Of a stretch of DNA of 9,037 bases, positions 1 through 7,982 are shown piece after piece. How positions within the stretch are numbered: the stretch's first letter is position 1; every line of letters starts with the position of its first letter. The stretch is from an uncultured Archangium sp. (GTDB lineage Bacteria > Myxococcota > Myxococcia > Myxococcales > Myxococcaceae). The notes under the pieces were generated by a model. The model saw only the letters and a list, made by a program, of their open reading frames with translations. It was not told the origin of the DNA and searched no databases. The position numbers were made by a program, and so were the translations under genes. Where the stretch lies: assembly GCA_937875615.1 (NCBI GenBank), contig CALNBU010000224.1, positions 1 to 9,037 on the forward strand. Direction: 5' to 3'.

Positions 1-872
1 ACCGCGCCGGGCGCGCGGCGCTCGAGCTCCAGCGCGGCGTGGCCGAAGAAGTCCGACGACTGCAGCTCGTGCTCCCGGTACTGAATCGCGTTGTGCGCGC
101 CGTAGGTCGAGAAGGCCGCCAGCAACACCTCCGGTCGCGCGGCGTCGAACACCACCAGGCTGCGCACCGCTTCGTCGACGCCGTGGCGCGCGTCGAGCGG
201 CCGCACGTCGTCCGTCGCCACCAGGCCCCTCGCCACCAGCTCGGCCTTCACCGCCTCTGGCCCCAGGCCCGGGAAGTTGGCGCGGAAGGCGTCGAAGCTG
301 CGGTTGACGCTCCAGCCCGCCAGGCGTCCCGAGGAGAAGGCCGCCGTCGCGGGCCGCAGGGCGCGCACCGCCTCGGCCACCGCCAGGGCCAGCCGGCGCA
401 CCAGCTCGGAGGCCAGCGTCTCGTTGAAGGCGATGCGCTGACCGGGGCACAGCAGGCGCCACTGGCTGCTGGAGCCGACGAAGGCGTCGTAATACCGCGA
501 CGCGTACAACCCCGCGGGGCCGGCGTGGTTGTGCGTGCCGCACAGCGACACGTTGCCGATGTCGAAGCCCAGGGGCTGACAGGCGCGCGCGAGGTGCTCG
601 CTCACCCAGCGGGAGCCGCCGTGGAGGTCGGCGCTGCACAGCGCCACCCGACGCCCGCCGTGCTCCAACACCAGCACCCGGCCGTACAGCGGCAGGTCGG
701 GGTGCTCGCGCTTCGCCACCCGCTCACCGTCGAGGCTGAAGGGCCCCCACCCGGCCAGCGGCGCGCCCTCCACGAAGGGCAACCTCACCCGCACCGCCGC
801 GGCCCACGTGCCTTCCCGAAGGGGCACCGCCGCCGCCTCGCGCCGCTGCACCGGCGCCACGTTTCCATCCAT
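1..872 (-). CDS. Neutral/alkaline ceramidase-like protein, N-terminal 290 residues (runs off the window)
   Basis: The minus strand is open from ATG 872-870 to the window edge with no stop, so only the N-terminal half is seen. Family features of neutral/alkaline (non-lysosomal) ceramidases, zinc amidases that cleave ceramide to sphingosine and fatty acid, are visible: the histidine motif GTHNHAGPAGLY at residues 112-123 (families typically have THTHSGPGGY, a zinc-ligand region), NRSFDAFRANF at 190-200 (family NRSP.AY.ANP), and STYGAHNAIQ at 255-264, where H260 fits the second zinc-histidine region (family ATH.TSM). The catalytic serine (GDVSPN-type motif) should lie beyond the window edge. No signal peptide is evident from this Met, unlike many secreted family members, and no Shine-Dalgarno is seen, so the start is uncertain. 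It is transcribed divergently from kdsB across 80 bp. Family placement is fairly firm; the substrate is inferred. Some bacterial relatives may act on other N-acyl lipids. Confidence 0.75.
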   Translation of the reverse strand, partial: MDGNVAPVQRREAAAVPLREGTWAAAVRVRLPFVEGAPLAGWGPFSLDGERVAKREHPDLPLYGRVLVLEHGGRRVALCSADLHGGSRWVSEHLARACQPLGFDIGNVSLCGTHNHAGPAGLYASRYYDAFVGSSSQWRLLCPGQRIAFNETLASELVRRLALAVAEAVRALRPATAAFSSGRLAGWSVNRSFDAFRANFPGLGPEAVKAELVARGLVATDDVRPLDARHGVDEAVRSLVVFDAARPEVLLAAFSTYGAHNAIQYREHELQSSDFFGHAALELERRAPGA

Positions 873-878
873 GTCGCC

Positions 879-887
879 AGCAGAGCA
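879..887 (-). promoter_or_regulatory. Weak extended -10-like element before the ceramidase-like gene
   Basis: On the minus strand, TGC-TCTGCT ends 6 nt before ATG 872. It has the extended TGn and the first and last T of a -10 hexamer but lacks the A at the second position. It sits where clearer TA-containing elements occur before other genes in this window. On its own it is weak. Confidence 0.2.
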
Positions 888-935
888 CGCGCGGCGCGCC
901 GAAGCCTCCCAGTCCTCGCGGGGCGCCTCGCGCGC

Positions 936-944
936 TGCTACGCC
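936..944 (+). promoter_or_regulatory. Extended -10-like element TGC-TACGCC before kdsB
   Basis: TGC at 936-938 and TACGCC at 939-944 form an extended -10-like sequence 8 nt before the kdsB ATG. No Shine-Dalgarno precedes the ATG and no good -35 hexamer lies 16-18 bp upstream. A transcript starting at normal distance would begin at or within about 2 nt of the ATG, giving a leaderless or near-leaderless mRNA. This is inference from position and motif. Confidence 0.4.
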
Positions 945-952
945 GCCGACGC

Positions 953-1696
953 ATGAGCCTCCTCGCCGTCATCCCCTCGCGCTTCGGCGCGCAGCGCTTC
1001 CCCGGAAAGCCGCTGGCGCCGCTGCTGGGCAAGCCCATGGTGCAGCACGTGTACGAGCGCTGCGTGGAGGCCGGCTGCTTCTCCCGCGTCATCGTGGCCA
1101 CCGACGACGCGCGCATCGAGGCGGCGGTGCGCGGGTTCGGCGGCGAGGCCCAGCGCACCTCGCCCACCTGCGCCTCTGGCACCGACCGGGTGGCGGAGGT
1201 GGCCGCCGCGCTGGCGCTGCCGCCCGACACGGTGGTGGTCAACGTGCAGGGCGACGAGCCCGCGGTACACCCCGCCTCGCTGGCCACCCTGGCGCGCGCC
1301 TTCGACGAGGCCGGGGTGGAGATGGCGACGCTGGTGCGACCGCTCCACGACCACGAGCGCCCCAACCCCAACGTGGTGAAGGTGGTGCGCGACGAGGCGG
1401 GCTTCGGCCTCTACTTTTCACGCGCCGACATTCCTTCCACGCGCAACGCCGACGTGCCCCTCGCTCGCTGGGCCCACCTGGGCCTGTACGGCTACCGCGC
1501 GGCGCTGCTGGCCCGGCTCGCCGCCTGGCCGCCCACCGCGCTGGAGCAGGTCGAATCGCTGGAGCAGCTGCGCGCGCTCTTCCACGGGGTGCGCATCCTC
1601 TGTCGCGAGACGCCGCACGCCACCCAGGCCGTCGACGTGCCCGACGACGTGCCCCTGGCCGAGGCCGCGCTGCGGCGCCTCTTCGCCACGCGCTAG
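953..1696 (+). CDS. kdsB: 3-deoxy-manno-octulosonate cytidylyltransferase (CMP-Kdo synthetase)
   Basis: Activates Kdo for LPS inner-core synthesis in the cytoplasm: CTP + Kdo gives CMP-Kdo + PPi. The 247-aa length is normal for KdsB. Visible motifs are the nucleotide-binding N-terminus IPSRFGAQRFPGKPL (7-21), VATDDARI (48-55), SGTDR (75-79), NVQGDEP (97-103) with the metal-binding Asp, YFSRADIPSTRN (154-165), HLGLYGYR (175-182), the sugar-binding LEQVESLEQLR stretch (197-207) and VDVPDD (227-232), where D228 corresponds to the second Mg-binding Asp of the VDTPEDL motif. The ATG at 953 gives the canonical MSLLAVIPSR start; there is no Shine-Dalgarno. ppa follows after 24 bp on the same strand, so the two are likely co-transcribed, with the pyrophosphatase removing the KdsB by-product. 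The related MPT/CMP-NeuAc transferases are less likely because the Kdo-specific C-terminal motifs are present. Confidence 0.97.
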   Translation: MSLLAVIPSRFGAQRFPGKPLAPLLGKPMVQHVYERCVEAGCFSRVIVATDDARIEAAVRGFGGEAQRTSPTCASGTDRVAEVAAALALPPDTVVVNVQGDEPAVHPASLATLARAFDEAGVEMATLVRPLHDHERPNPNVVKVVRDEAGFGLYFSRADIPSTRNADVPLARWAHLGLYGYRAALLARLAAWPPTALEQVESLEQLRALFHGVRILCRETPHATQAVDVPDDVPLAEAALRRLFATR

Positions 1697-1705
1697 AGCG
1701 CGGCG

Positions 1706-1714
1706 TGCTACGAG
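1706..1714 (+). promoter_or_regulatory. TGC... no; TGCTA-type -10-like element and overlapping weak RBS before ppa
   Basis: TG-C-TACGAG occupies 1706-1714, with the hexamer TACGAG at 1709-1714, 6 nt before ATG 1721. The same bases contain GAGG at 1712-1715, a weak Shine-Dalgarno 5 nt from the ATG. The segment may therefore act as ribosome binding site for a kdsB-ppa transcript, as an internal promoter, or both. Sequence alone cannot separate these. Confidence 0.35.
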
Positions 1715-1720
1715 GCCCGC

Positions 1721-2380
1721 ATGACTCCTTCGCTCACCCAGGCGCTGAGCCTCTTCTTCCAGGCCCACCCGTGGCACGGCGTCTCGCCGGGAGAGAAGGC
1801 GCCGGAGCTGGTGACGAGCTACATCGAAATCGTCCCCACCGACGCGGTGAAGTACGAGGTCGACAAGGCCAGCGGCATCCTCCGCCTCGACCGACCGCAG
1901 CGGTACTCGAACCAGGCGCCCTGCCTCTACGGCTTCATCCCCCGCACCTTCTGTGACACCCGCGTCGGCGCGCGCTGCGCTCAGCGCACCGGCCAGACGG
2001 GCATCGTCGGCGACGGAGACCCCATCGACATCTGCGTGCTGACGGAGAAGCCCATCACCCACGGGGCCATCCTCGTCGACGCGTACCCCATCGGCGGGCT
2101 GCGGATGCTCGACAAGCACGAGGCCGACGACAAAATCATCGCCGTGCTCAAGGGCGACTCCGTCTACGGTGGCTGGAAGGACATCTCCGACGTGCCGCAG
2201 CCGCTCATCGACCGCCTGCGCCACTACTTCCTCACCTACAAGCAGCTCCCCGGAGAGCCCGCGGCGCTGGTGGAGATTGCGGAGGTCTACGACCGCGCCG
2301 AGGCCTTCGCGACCATCAACGAGTCCTTCGAGGACTACCGCGCGAAGTACGGGCAGCTCACCGACCTCTTCTCTCGCTGA
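1721..2380 (+). CDS. ppa: Family I inorganic pyrophosphatase
   Basis: Cytoplasmic Mg-dependent hydrolase of pyrophosphate to two phosphates. The family I signature DGDPIDI is at 98-104 with metal-binding D98, D100 and D103. Other conserved positions are YEVDKASG (45-52), YGFIP (70-74), the acidic D131/D136/D137 stretch before K138, and the TYK motif at 172-174. At 219 aa it is longer than the roughly 175-aa E. coli enzyme. It has an N-terminal extension of about 20 residues and an insertion: 24 residues (74-97) separate YGFI from DGDP, against about 6 in E. coli. The insertion carries cysteines C78 and C86, with C68 just before it. It lies 24 bp after kdsB, whose reaction releases PPi. Its 3' end overlaps the convergent AraC-family gene by 23 bp. 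Confidence 0.95.
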   Translation: MTPSLTQALSLFFQAHPWHGVSPGEKAPELVTSYIEIVPTDAVKYEVDKASGILRLDRPQRYSNQAPCLYGFIPRTFCDTRVGARCAQRTGQTGIVGDGDPIDICVLTEKPITHGAILVDAYPIGGLRMLDKHEADDKIIAVLKGDSVYGGWKDISDVPQPLIDRLRHYFLTYKQLPGEPAALVEIAEVYDRAEAFATINESFEDYRAKYGQLTDLFSR

Positions 2381-3200
2381 GGCCTCCGCGCGCGGCGCCC
2401 GACACCGCCGCGTACCGCGAGGGCGTCAACCCGGTGAGCGCCTTGAAGTCGCGCGTGAAGTGCGCCTGGTCGGCGTAGCCGAGCTCCTGCGCCAGCCAGG
2501 TCAGCGCCCGGCCGCCGCGCTCCAGCTCGAGCAGCGCCGCGTGCAGCCGGTAGCGCTGAATCATCCACTTCGGAGAGATGCCCACCGCGTCCCGAAACCA
2601 GCGCTGCAACTCCCTCAGGTGGAGGCCGGCGCGCTCGCGCAGGACCTCCACGGAGTGCACGGCGCGGTCCTCCGTCGCCGCGCGCACCAGCTCCGCCAGC
2701 AGCTGCGCGTCGGCGGGCGGCGGGGGCAGCAGCGCGCGCCAGAACGTGGTGGCGAACCTCACGCGCGCCTCGTCGTGCGCGGCGAAGGCCAGCGCGTCGC
2801 GGTACGCGCGCGCCCGCCTGACCCCGACCACCTCGCTGAACGGCACCACCCGGTCGGTCAACGACGACACCGGCGCGCCCAGCACCGCGCGAAACGCGCC
2901 GGGCAGGAACTTCGCGCCGAACACGCGCCCCTCGCCTTCGAGCACGCGGGTGAAGCGGCCGGTGGTGACGCCCACCACCCGCACGCCGTCGCCTTCCCAG
3001 ACCACGTGAATCGACGGGTGCGGCAGCGTCGACGCCTCGTGCCGTTTTCCCGGTGGCAGCTTCCAGGTGACGGACCACCAGTGCTCGAGGTGTCGGTCGA
3101 GCGGCGCGTCGACCTCGTAGCGGAGGTGCGTCAGCGCCAGCCCCGCCTCGCCGGGGCGCTTGATGATGCCCCTGGGTGGGCCGCCTTTGAGTCGCGCCAT
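2358..3200 (-). CDS. AraC-family transcriptional regulator
   Basis: A 280-aa predicted DNA-binding regulator. The C-terminal third (about 180-265) is the double helix-turn-helix of AraC/XylS proteins. It includes LRELQRWFRDAVGISPKWM (195-213, first HTH region) and the family signature region ALTWLAQELGYADQAHFTRDF (232-252), followed by GLTPSRYA. The N-terminal 150 residues look like the sensor domain often fused to such HTHs (HLEHWWSVTW at 37-46, HPSIHVVWEG at 61-70, GRFTRVLEGEGRVFGAKFLPGAF at 81-103), probably the DUF6597-type fold; its ligand cannot be deduced. The start ATG 3200 is backed by an AAGGA 8 nt upstream. It is divergent from the SRPBCC gene across 51 bp, which makes that gene and its own promoter the first candidate targets. 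Its last 23 bp overlap the end of ppa on the opposite strand. Confidence 0.92.
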   Translation of the reverse strand: MARLKGGPPRGIIKRPGEAGLALTHLRYEVDAPLDRHLEHWWSVTWKLPPGKRHEASTLPHPSIHVVWEGDGVRVVGVTTGRFTRVLEGEGRVFGAKFLPGAFRAVLGAPVSSLTDRVVPFSEVVGVRRARAYRDALAFAAHDEARVRFATTFWRALLPPPPADAQLLAELVRAATEDRAVHSVEVLRERAGLHLRELQRWFRDAVGISPKWMIQRYRLHAALLELERGGRALTWLAQELGYADQAHFTRDFKALTGLTPSRYAAVSGAARGGLSERRGR

Positions 3201-3208
3201 TGTCGCGT

Positions 3209-3213
3209 TCCTT
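3209..3213 (-). promoter_or_regulatory. Shine-Dalgarno for the AraC-family gene
   Basis: AAGGA on the minus strand, 8 nt before ATG 3200. It supports that start codon. It contrasts with most other genes here, which lack such a site. No TA-containing -10-like element occurs at the -14 position of this gene. Confidence 0.65.
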
Positions 3214-3238
3214 CAAGCGCCGTCCTGCCGCGCGCGCC

Positions 3239-3244
3239 TACGCT
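3239..3244 (+). promoter_or_regulatory. -10-like element TACGCT before the SRPBCC gene
   Basis: TACGCT fits TAnnnT and ends 7 nt before ATG 3252. No Shine-Dalgarno lies between it and the start. Transcription would begin at or next to the ATG. The element lies within the 51-bp divergent gap shared with the AraC-family gene, where an AraC operator would also be expected; I saw no clear direct-repeat operator. Confidence 0.4.
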
Positions 3245-3251
3245 TCACGCC

Positions 3252-3707
3252 ATGAAATCCATCACCGCCACCCTCTACATCGCCTCGACGCCCGAGGTCG
3301 TCTTCGCCGCGCTCACCCAACCGCCCGGCGTGGCCGCGCTGTTCTTCGGCAGCCGGCTGGAGACGAGCTTCGAACCCGGCAGCCCGTACCGCTACGTGGG
3401 CCCCGACGGGAACGGCGGCGAGGCGGTGCACGTGGAGGGCGAGGTGCTGGCCTTCGAGCGCGGCGCGCGCTGGTGCGTGCGGCACCGCGCGGGGCCCGCC
3501 TGGCGCACGCCCGGCAGGGTCTTCGAGTCGCGCCTCACCTACGAGCTCCGGGACGCGGGGTTCGCCACCCAGGTCACGGTGACGCACGATGAAATCGAAG
3601 ACGATGACCCGGGCTATGCGCACAACCGCGAGGGGTGGGTCATCTTCCTCTCGCGCCTCAAGTCGTACGTGGAGACCGGCCGGGCCTTCGACGTGCCCTT
3701 GAGCTGA
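3252..3707 (+). CDS. SRPBCC-fold protein, AHSA1 (Aha1-like) family
   Basis: A 151-aa small soluble protein. It begins with ITATLYIASTPEVVFAALTQP (4-24), the typical first strand and helix of AHSA1-type SRPBCC proteins. It continues with FEPGSPYRYVGPDG (40-53), VEGEVLAFERGARW (61-74), ESRLTYELRD (92-101), TQVTVTHD (106-113) and a C-terminal helix containing GWVIFLSRLKSYVETG (128-143), where the W...L..LK pattern is typical. The fold binds hydrophobic ligands or client proteins; no catalytic function can be assigned. The ATG at 3252 was chosen because the family's start fits there. The same frame is open far upstream, but only across the antisense of the AraC gene. Divergence from an AraC-family regulator suggests control by it. 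Members of this family are often paired with regulators, more commonly ArsR types. Confidence 0.88.
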   Translation: MKSITATLYIASTPEVVFAALTQPPGVAALFFGSRLETSFEPGSPYRYVGPDGNGGEAVHVEGEVLAFERGARWCVRHRAGPAWRTPGRVFESRLTYELRDAGFATQVTVTHDEIEDDDPGYAHNREGWVIFLSRLKSYVETGRAFDVPLS

Positions 3708-3760
3708 GCGACGGGTCGAGCGCCACGGCCTCCAGCGGGCAGGCCGCGCCAAAAGGGTCG

Positions 3761-3790
3761 TTGACCTCCGGCTGGTTCCAGCGTCATACG
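3761..3790 (+). promoter_or_regulatory. Candidate sigma-70-type promoter for pyrG
   Basis: TTGACC at 3761-3766 (5 of 6 to the -35 consensus) and CATACG at 3785-3790 (only the central ATA matches -10) are 18 bp apart. They sit in the 88-bp gap after the SRPBCC gene. The -10 ends 5 nt before ATG 3796, so transcription would start at or inside the start codon. There is no Shine-Dalgarno before pyrG. The good -35 is unusual in this window. No attenuator-like C-rich initial transcribed run of the Bacillus pyrG type is seen. Confidence 0.45.
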
Positions 3791-3795
3791 CGCCT

Positions 3796-5427
<1,632 letters not shown>

Positions 5428-5430
5428 GCG

Positions 5431-7386
5431 CTACGGCACCAGCTCCAGCAGCTGCACCATCACCTTCGCGCGCGCGGCGGCGCTGCCGCGCGTCACCGTC
5501 AGCTGGGTGCCGGCGTCGTTCACCGAGAAGGCGAAGAGCGCAGTGGTGACGTCGTCGAGGGTGTCCGCGGACTCGCCCACGCCCTGACCGCCCAGGCTCT
5601 GGTGCGTGGAGAGCAGCACCGTGCGCGAAGGGTCGACCGGCCCCACCGGGCGCGTCGCGGTGAGCTCGCCAGCCTCCAGGTCGAAGGCCGCCAACTCCAC
5701 GGTGCCGCGAGCACCGAAGTCGGCGCGCTGGAAGAACAGCTCCGGCAGGGCCGGCAACACGCCCGCATCGCCCAGGTTGCGCGAGAGACCCACCGCGTCG
5801 TCTGCCCAGGGGTTGGCGCGGAACAGGCCCGAGGCCGGCGTGTAGGTCATGCCCACCGTGCCGCCGACCTGCACCAGCGTCAGCAACCGCGGCTCCGCGA
5901 TGGGCGTCAGCCCCACGAAGCTCCGCACCGCCACGTTGGTCGGGACGCCGGCATCGATGCGGTGGCTCTCCACCGTCACGCCCGGCCAGTAGAGGGCCTG
6001 GGCCGTGAAGTTGGCGCAGCCGGTCTGGGGGATGAGGTCGAAGCGCCCGGCGTCGGCGGGCTGCACGGTGTGGAGGTAGCTGCGGTTGAGGTCAGCCTGC
6101 GCGGAGGTGCTGGCCTTGAGCACCAGCGGCTCGCCGACGCCGGCGTCGAGGGTCAGGGACCCCGCCGTGCACCCCGCGGTGCCGGTGCGCACCACGACGC
6201 CCGGCACCTCCACCACCTGAAGCGTGAGGTCCAACGCCGCCCTGTCCGACGAGCGGTAGCAGGTGACGGTGCCCGTCCCCGTCAGCGTACAGCGCGGGGA
6301 CACCGCAGACATGTTGGCCACCGGGTCCTCCATGGAGCTCACCGTCTGCAGCACCACGAAGGAGTCGCCGAGGCTGGCCACCGGCGGGCTGAAGGCGCAG
6401 GCGCGCGAGGTGACGGTGGGCGGGAAGCCACCGTCGGCCTGCAGCGCGGTGAACCTCGGCACGTTGCACTGGAAGCGGCGCACCATGGGCAGGCCCGAAA
6501 TGGCGGCGGCGGCGCCCGCGTAGGAGAGGGCCTCGGCGCGCAGCACCACCGGCCCCGGCGTCTGCGGCTTGAAGAAGAGCTGCTTCGAGGCCTGCCCCGG
6601 CGCGAACACCAGCTCGGTGCTGGCGGCGCCCGCACAGCCGGCGTCGCCGAAGAAGGCGCCGGGCACCGACGCGCTCAACGTCACCACCTCGGCCGGGCCG
6701 GAGAAGTCGAGGTTGCCGCGCTGCCGACGCAGCGAGAGGGCGACACAGCCGCCGACCGGGGCCGTCCCCGGCACGCCAGAGAAGAGGAGCTTGCGCGCCA
6801 CGTTCCACTCCACCTCGGCGCGCGCCAGGCCGTAGCCGTCGGCGAAGGCGACGAGGTCGTACACCCGGCTCTCGGGGCTGCCGACCGGGAGGAAGCTGAA
6901 CACGCGCCGGGAATCGCCCGGCGCCTGCGTCAGCAGGTTTCCCTCGGCGGGGACGCCGCAGACCTCGTCGGCGAAGTATTCGAAGGCCCCGGGCGGAAGC
7001 CAGGCCAGGTTCACGGAGGCCGGCAACCCGGCGTCTGACGACACCTCCACGGTGCGGCACGTCACCGAGGCGTCCGGCAGGCTGAAGAAGGGCGGGTGCA
7101 GCGTCAGGGTCCGGGGGCCGGCGTCGAGCGCGTCACCGGCGTCCGCGCCCGCGTCGCCTCCACCGTCCAGCTCCGACGCGCCGCCGCCGTCGACGCCAGC
7201 GTCCATCGACGCGCCGGCATCTTCCCCCGGGTCCGCCGTGCAGCGCGCGGCGCGACAGACGAAGCCCTCGGCGCAGTCGCCATCGTCCGCGCAGGCGAAC
7301 AGGAGTCCTCCGGTGAAGGGCTCACAGGCGCAACTTCCGAGGCCCAACGCCACACACACGCTCGCCAACTGACGCAGAGAAGACAC
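5431..7386 (-). CDS. Large predicted lipoprotein with Cys-rich module and Asp-Ala-Gly linker, function unknown
   Basis: I do not recognise a function. The 651-aa product begins, from a GTG at 7386, with a signal peptide (hydrophobic about 7-17) ending in a lipobox-like LGSC, so C19 is the probable lipidated cysteine and the protein is probably anchored in an envelope membrane. Residues 32-49 form a small module C-x5-C-x5-C-x4-C with DDGDCAEGFVC, a pattern common in myxobacterial surface lipoproteins. Residues 52-91 are a low-complexity Asp/Ala/Gly linker with five DAG tripeptides. The remaining 560 residues are beta-rich, with bacterial Ig-like stretches such as ELVFAPGQASKQLFFKPQTPG, and many cysteines that suggest disulfides. 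DAG recurs seven more times in this part. No enzyme motif was found. It lies 45 bp downstream of the thioesterase gene on the same strand. GTG rather than ATG is favoured because the signal peptide starts there. Confidence 0.85.
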   Translation of the reverse strand: MSSLRQLASVCVALGLGSCACEPFTGGLLFACADDGDCAEGFVCRAARCTADPGEDAGASMDAGVDGGGASELDGGGDAGADAGDALDAGPRTLTLHPPFFSLPDASVTCRTVEVSSDAGLPASVNLAWLPPGAFEYFADEVCGVPAEGNLLTQAPGDSRRVFSFLPVGSPESRVYDLVAFADGYGLARAEVEWNVARKLLFSGVPGTAPVGGCVALSLRRQRGNLDFSGPAEVVTLSASVPGAFFGDAGCAGAASTELVFAPGQASKQLFFKPQTPGPVVLRAEALSYAGAAAAISGLPMVRRFQCNVPRFTALQADGGFPPTVTSRACAFSPPVASLGDSFVVLQTVSSMEDPVANMSAVSPRCTLTGTGTVTCYRSSDRAALDLTLQVVEVPGVVVRTGTAGCTAGSLTLDAGVGEPLVLKASTSAQADLNRSYLHTVQPADAGRFDLIPQTGCANFTAQALYWPGVTVESHRIDAGVPTNVAVRSFVGLTPIAEPRLLTLVQVGGTVGMTYTPASGLFRANPWADDAVGLSRNLGDAGVLPALPELFFQRADFGARGTVELAAFDLEAGELTATRPVGPVDPSRTVLLSTHQSLGGQGVGESADTLDDVTTALFAFSVNDAGTQLTVTRGSAAARAKVMVQLLELVP

Positions 7387-7394
7387 CGCCAGCG

Positions 7395-7400
7395 AGTCTA
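7395..7400 (-). promoter_or_regulatory. -10-like element TAGACT before the lipoprotein gene
   Basis: TAGACT on the minus strand fits TAnnnT and ends 8 nt before the GTG start at 7386. It lies in the 45-bp gap after the thioesterase gene, so the lipoprotein may have its own promoter rather than depending on read-through. There is no Shine-Dalgarno in the gap next to the start. The coincidence also supports the GTG start. Confidence 0.4.
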
Positions 7401-7431
7401 CGACGCTTTCGGCGCGGACTCCCGCTCCGCC

Positions 7432-7956
7432 TCAGGGCGCGGGCTTCACCGGCTCCGGCTCGTCGGCTTCCCAGCGCGTGGCCCGCCAGGCGCCGGCCGA
7501 GGCGTCGAAGAACTCGTCGACGTCGACCAACCGCGCCTCGAAGGGCTGGCGGTCCCAGCGGATGCGGCCCAGCTTCGGCAGCTGCCCCACCACCTCGGCC
7601 TCCACCGCCACCATGTTGGTGTGCCCGCGGATGGCCAGCTTGCCGGTGGTGCGGTTGTCGACGCGGTAGTGGAAGTCACAGGCCACGCGGCCCAGCTTCG
7701 TCAGCGCGCAGCGCACCGTCAGCTCGTCGTCGTACCCGACGAAGTTGTCGTAGCGCACGTTGAGGTGCCGCAGCGCCAGGTACCACCCGCGGCGGTAGAG
7801 CTCCGAGGCCGGCACGCCGAAGCGGCGGAAGTACAGCTCCCGGCCCCGCTCGAACCACACCGCGGCGTTGGCGTGGTGCACGAAGCCGAGGCCGTCCGTC
7901 TCCGAGAAGGTGACCCGGTACTCATAGCTGACGGTGACGTCGTCCCAGCGAGACAT
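7432..7956 (-). CDS. Hotdog-fold acyl-CoA thioesterase (4HBT/YbgC-like)
   Basis: Predicted cytoplasmic hydrolase of acyl-CoA (or a related thioester) to acid and CoA. The N-terminal motif TFSETDGLGFVHHANAAVWF (16-35 of the 174-aa form) matches the active-site helix of 4-hydroxybenzoyl-CoA thioesterase/YbgC enzymes (DTDaxGxVyHaNYxxxxErar). D21 is the expected catalytic Asp, followed by ERGRELYFRRFGV. Later hotdog strands LALRHLNVRYDNFVGYDDELTV and DFHYRVDN are also typical. The final 35 or so residues are a charged, proline-rich tail. I chose the Met at 7956; an upstream in-frame Met at 7974 would add MLTARG but would leave only 8 bp to the divergent sirtuin start and would overlap the -10-like element TGC-TAACGG. 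The acyl specificity cannot be read from sequence. Confidence 0.85.
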   Translation of the reverse strand: MSRWDDVTVSYEYRVTFSETDGLGFVHHANAAVWFERGRELYFRRFGVPASELYRRGWYLALRHLNVRYDNFVGYDDELTVRCALTKLGRVACDFHYRVDNRTTGKLAIRGHTNMVAVEAEVVGQLPKLGRIRWDRQPFEARLVDVDEFFDASAGAWRATRWEADEPEPVKPAP

Positions 7957-7964
7957 GCCGCGAG

Positions 7965-7973
7965 CCGTTAGCA
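7965..7973 (-). promoter_or_regulatory. Extended -10-like element TGC-TAACGG before the thioesterase gene
   Basis: Minus strand TGC at 7973-7971 and TAACGG at 7970-7965, ending 8 nt before ATG 7956. No Shine-Dalgarno follows it. It shares bases with the oppositely oriented TAGCAT element of the sirtuin gene, making one compact divergent promoter. It favours the Met at 7956 over the one at 7974. Confidence 0.4.
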
Positions 7974-7974
7974 T
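7969..7974 (+). promoter_or_regulatory. -10-like element TAGCAT before the sirtuin gene
   Basis: TAGCAT fits TAnnnT (4 of 6 to TATAAT) and ends 8 nt before ATG 7983. A short GGAG at 7975-7978 lies 4 nt from the ATG and could serve as a weak ribosome binding site if the mRNA started further upstream. The element overlaps the minus-strand TGC-TAACGG of the thioesterase gene. Confidence 0.4.
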
Positions 7975-7982
7975 GGAGCCCC

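Noticed and set aside
39..956. Plus-strand open frame opposite the ceramidase-like gene
   Set aside because: Arg/His/Gln-rich nonsense composition; the minus strand encodes recognisable ceramidase motifs in order.
2169..3251. Upstream extension of the SRPBCC frame, which is open back to 2169
   Set aside because: It would cross the end of ppa and all of the AraC gene antisense; the SRPBCC fold starts at 3252 with a typical N-terminus.
5602..7038. Long plus-strand open frame antisense to the lipoprotein gene
   Set aside because: Arg/His/Gly-rich peptide typical of a shadow frame, without signal, domain or start signal; the minus-strand frame has a signal peptide, lipobox and ordered composition.
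7957..7974. Alternative thioesterase start at the Met 7974
   Set aside because: It adds only MLTARG before a normal family N-terminus, would sit over the -10-like element and leaves 8 bp to the sirtuin start; possible but less likely.
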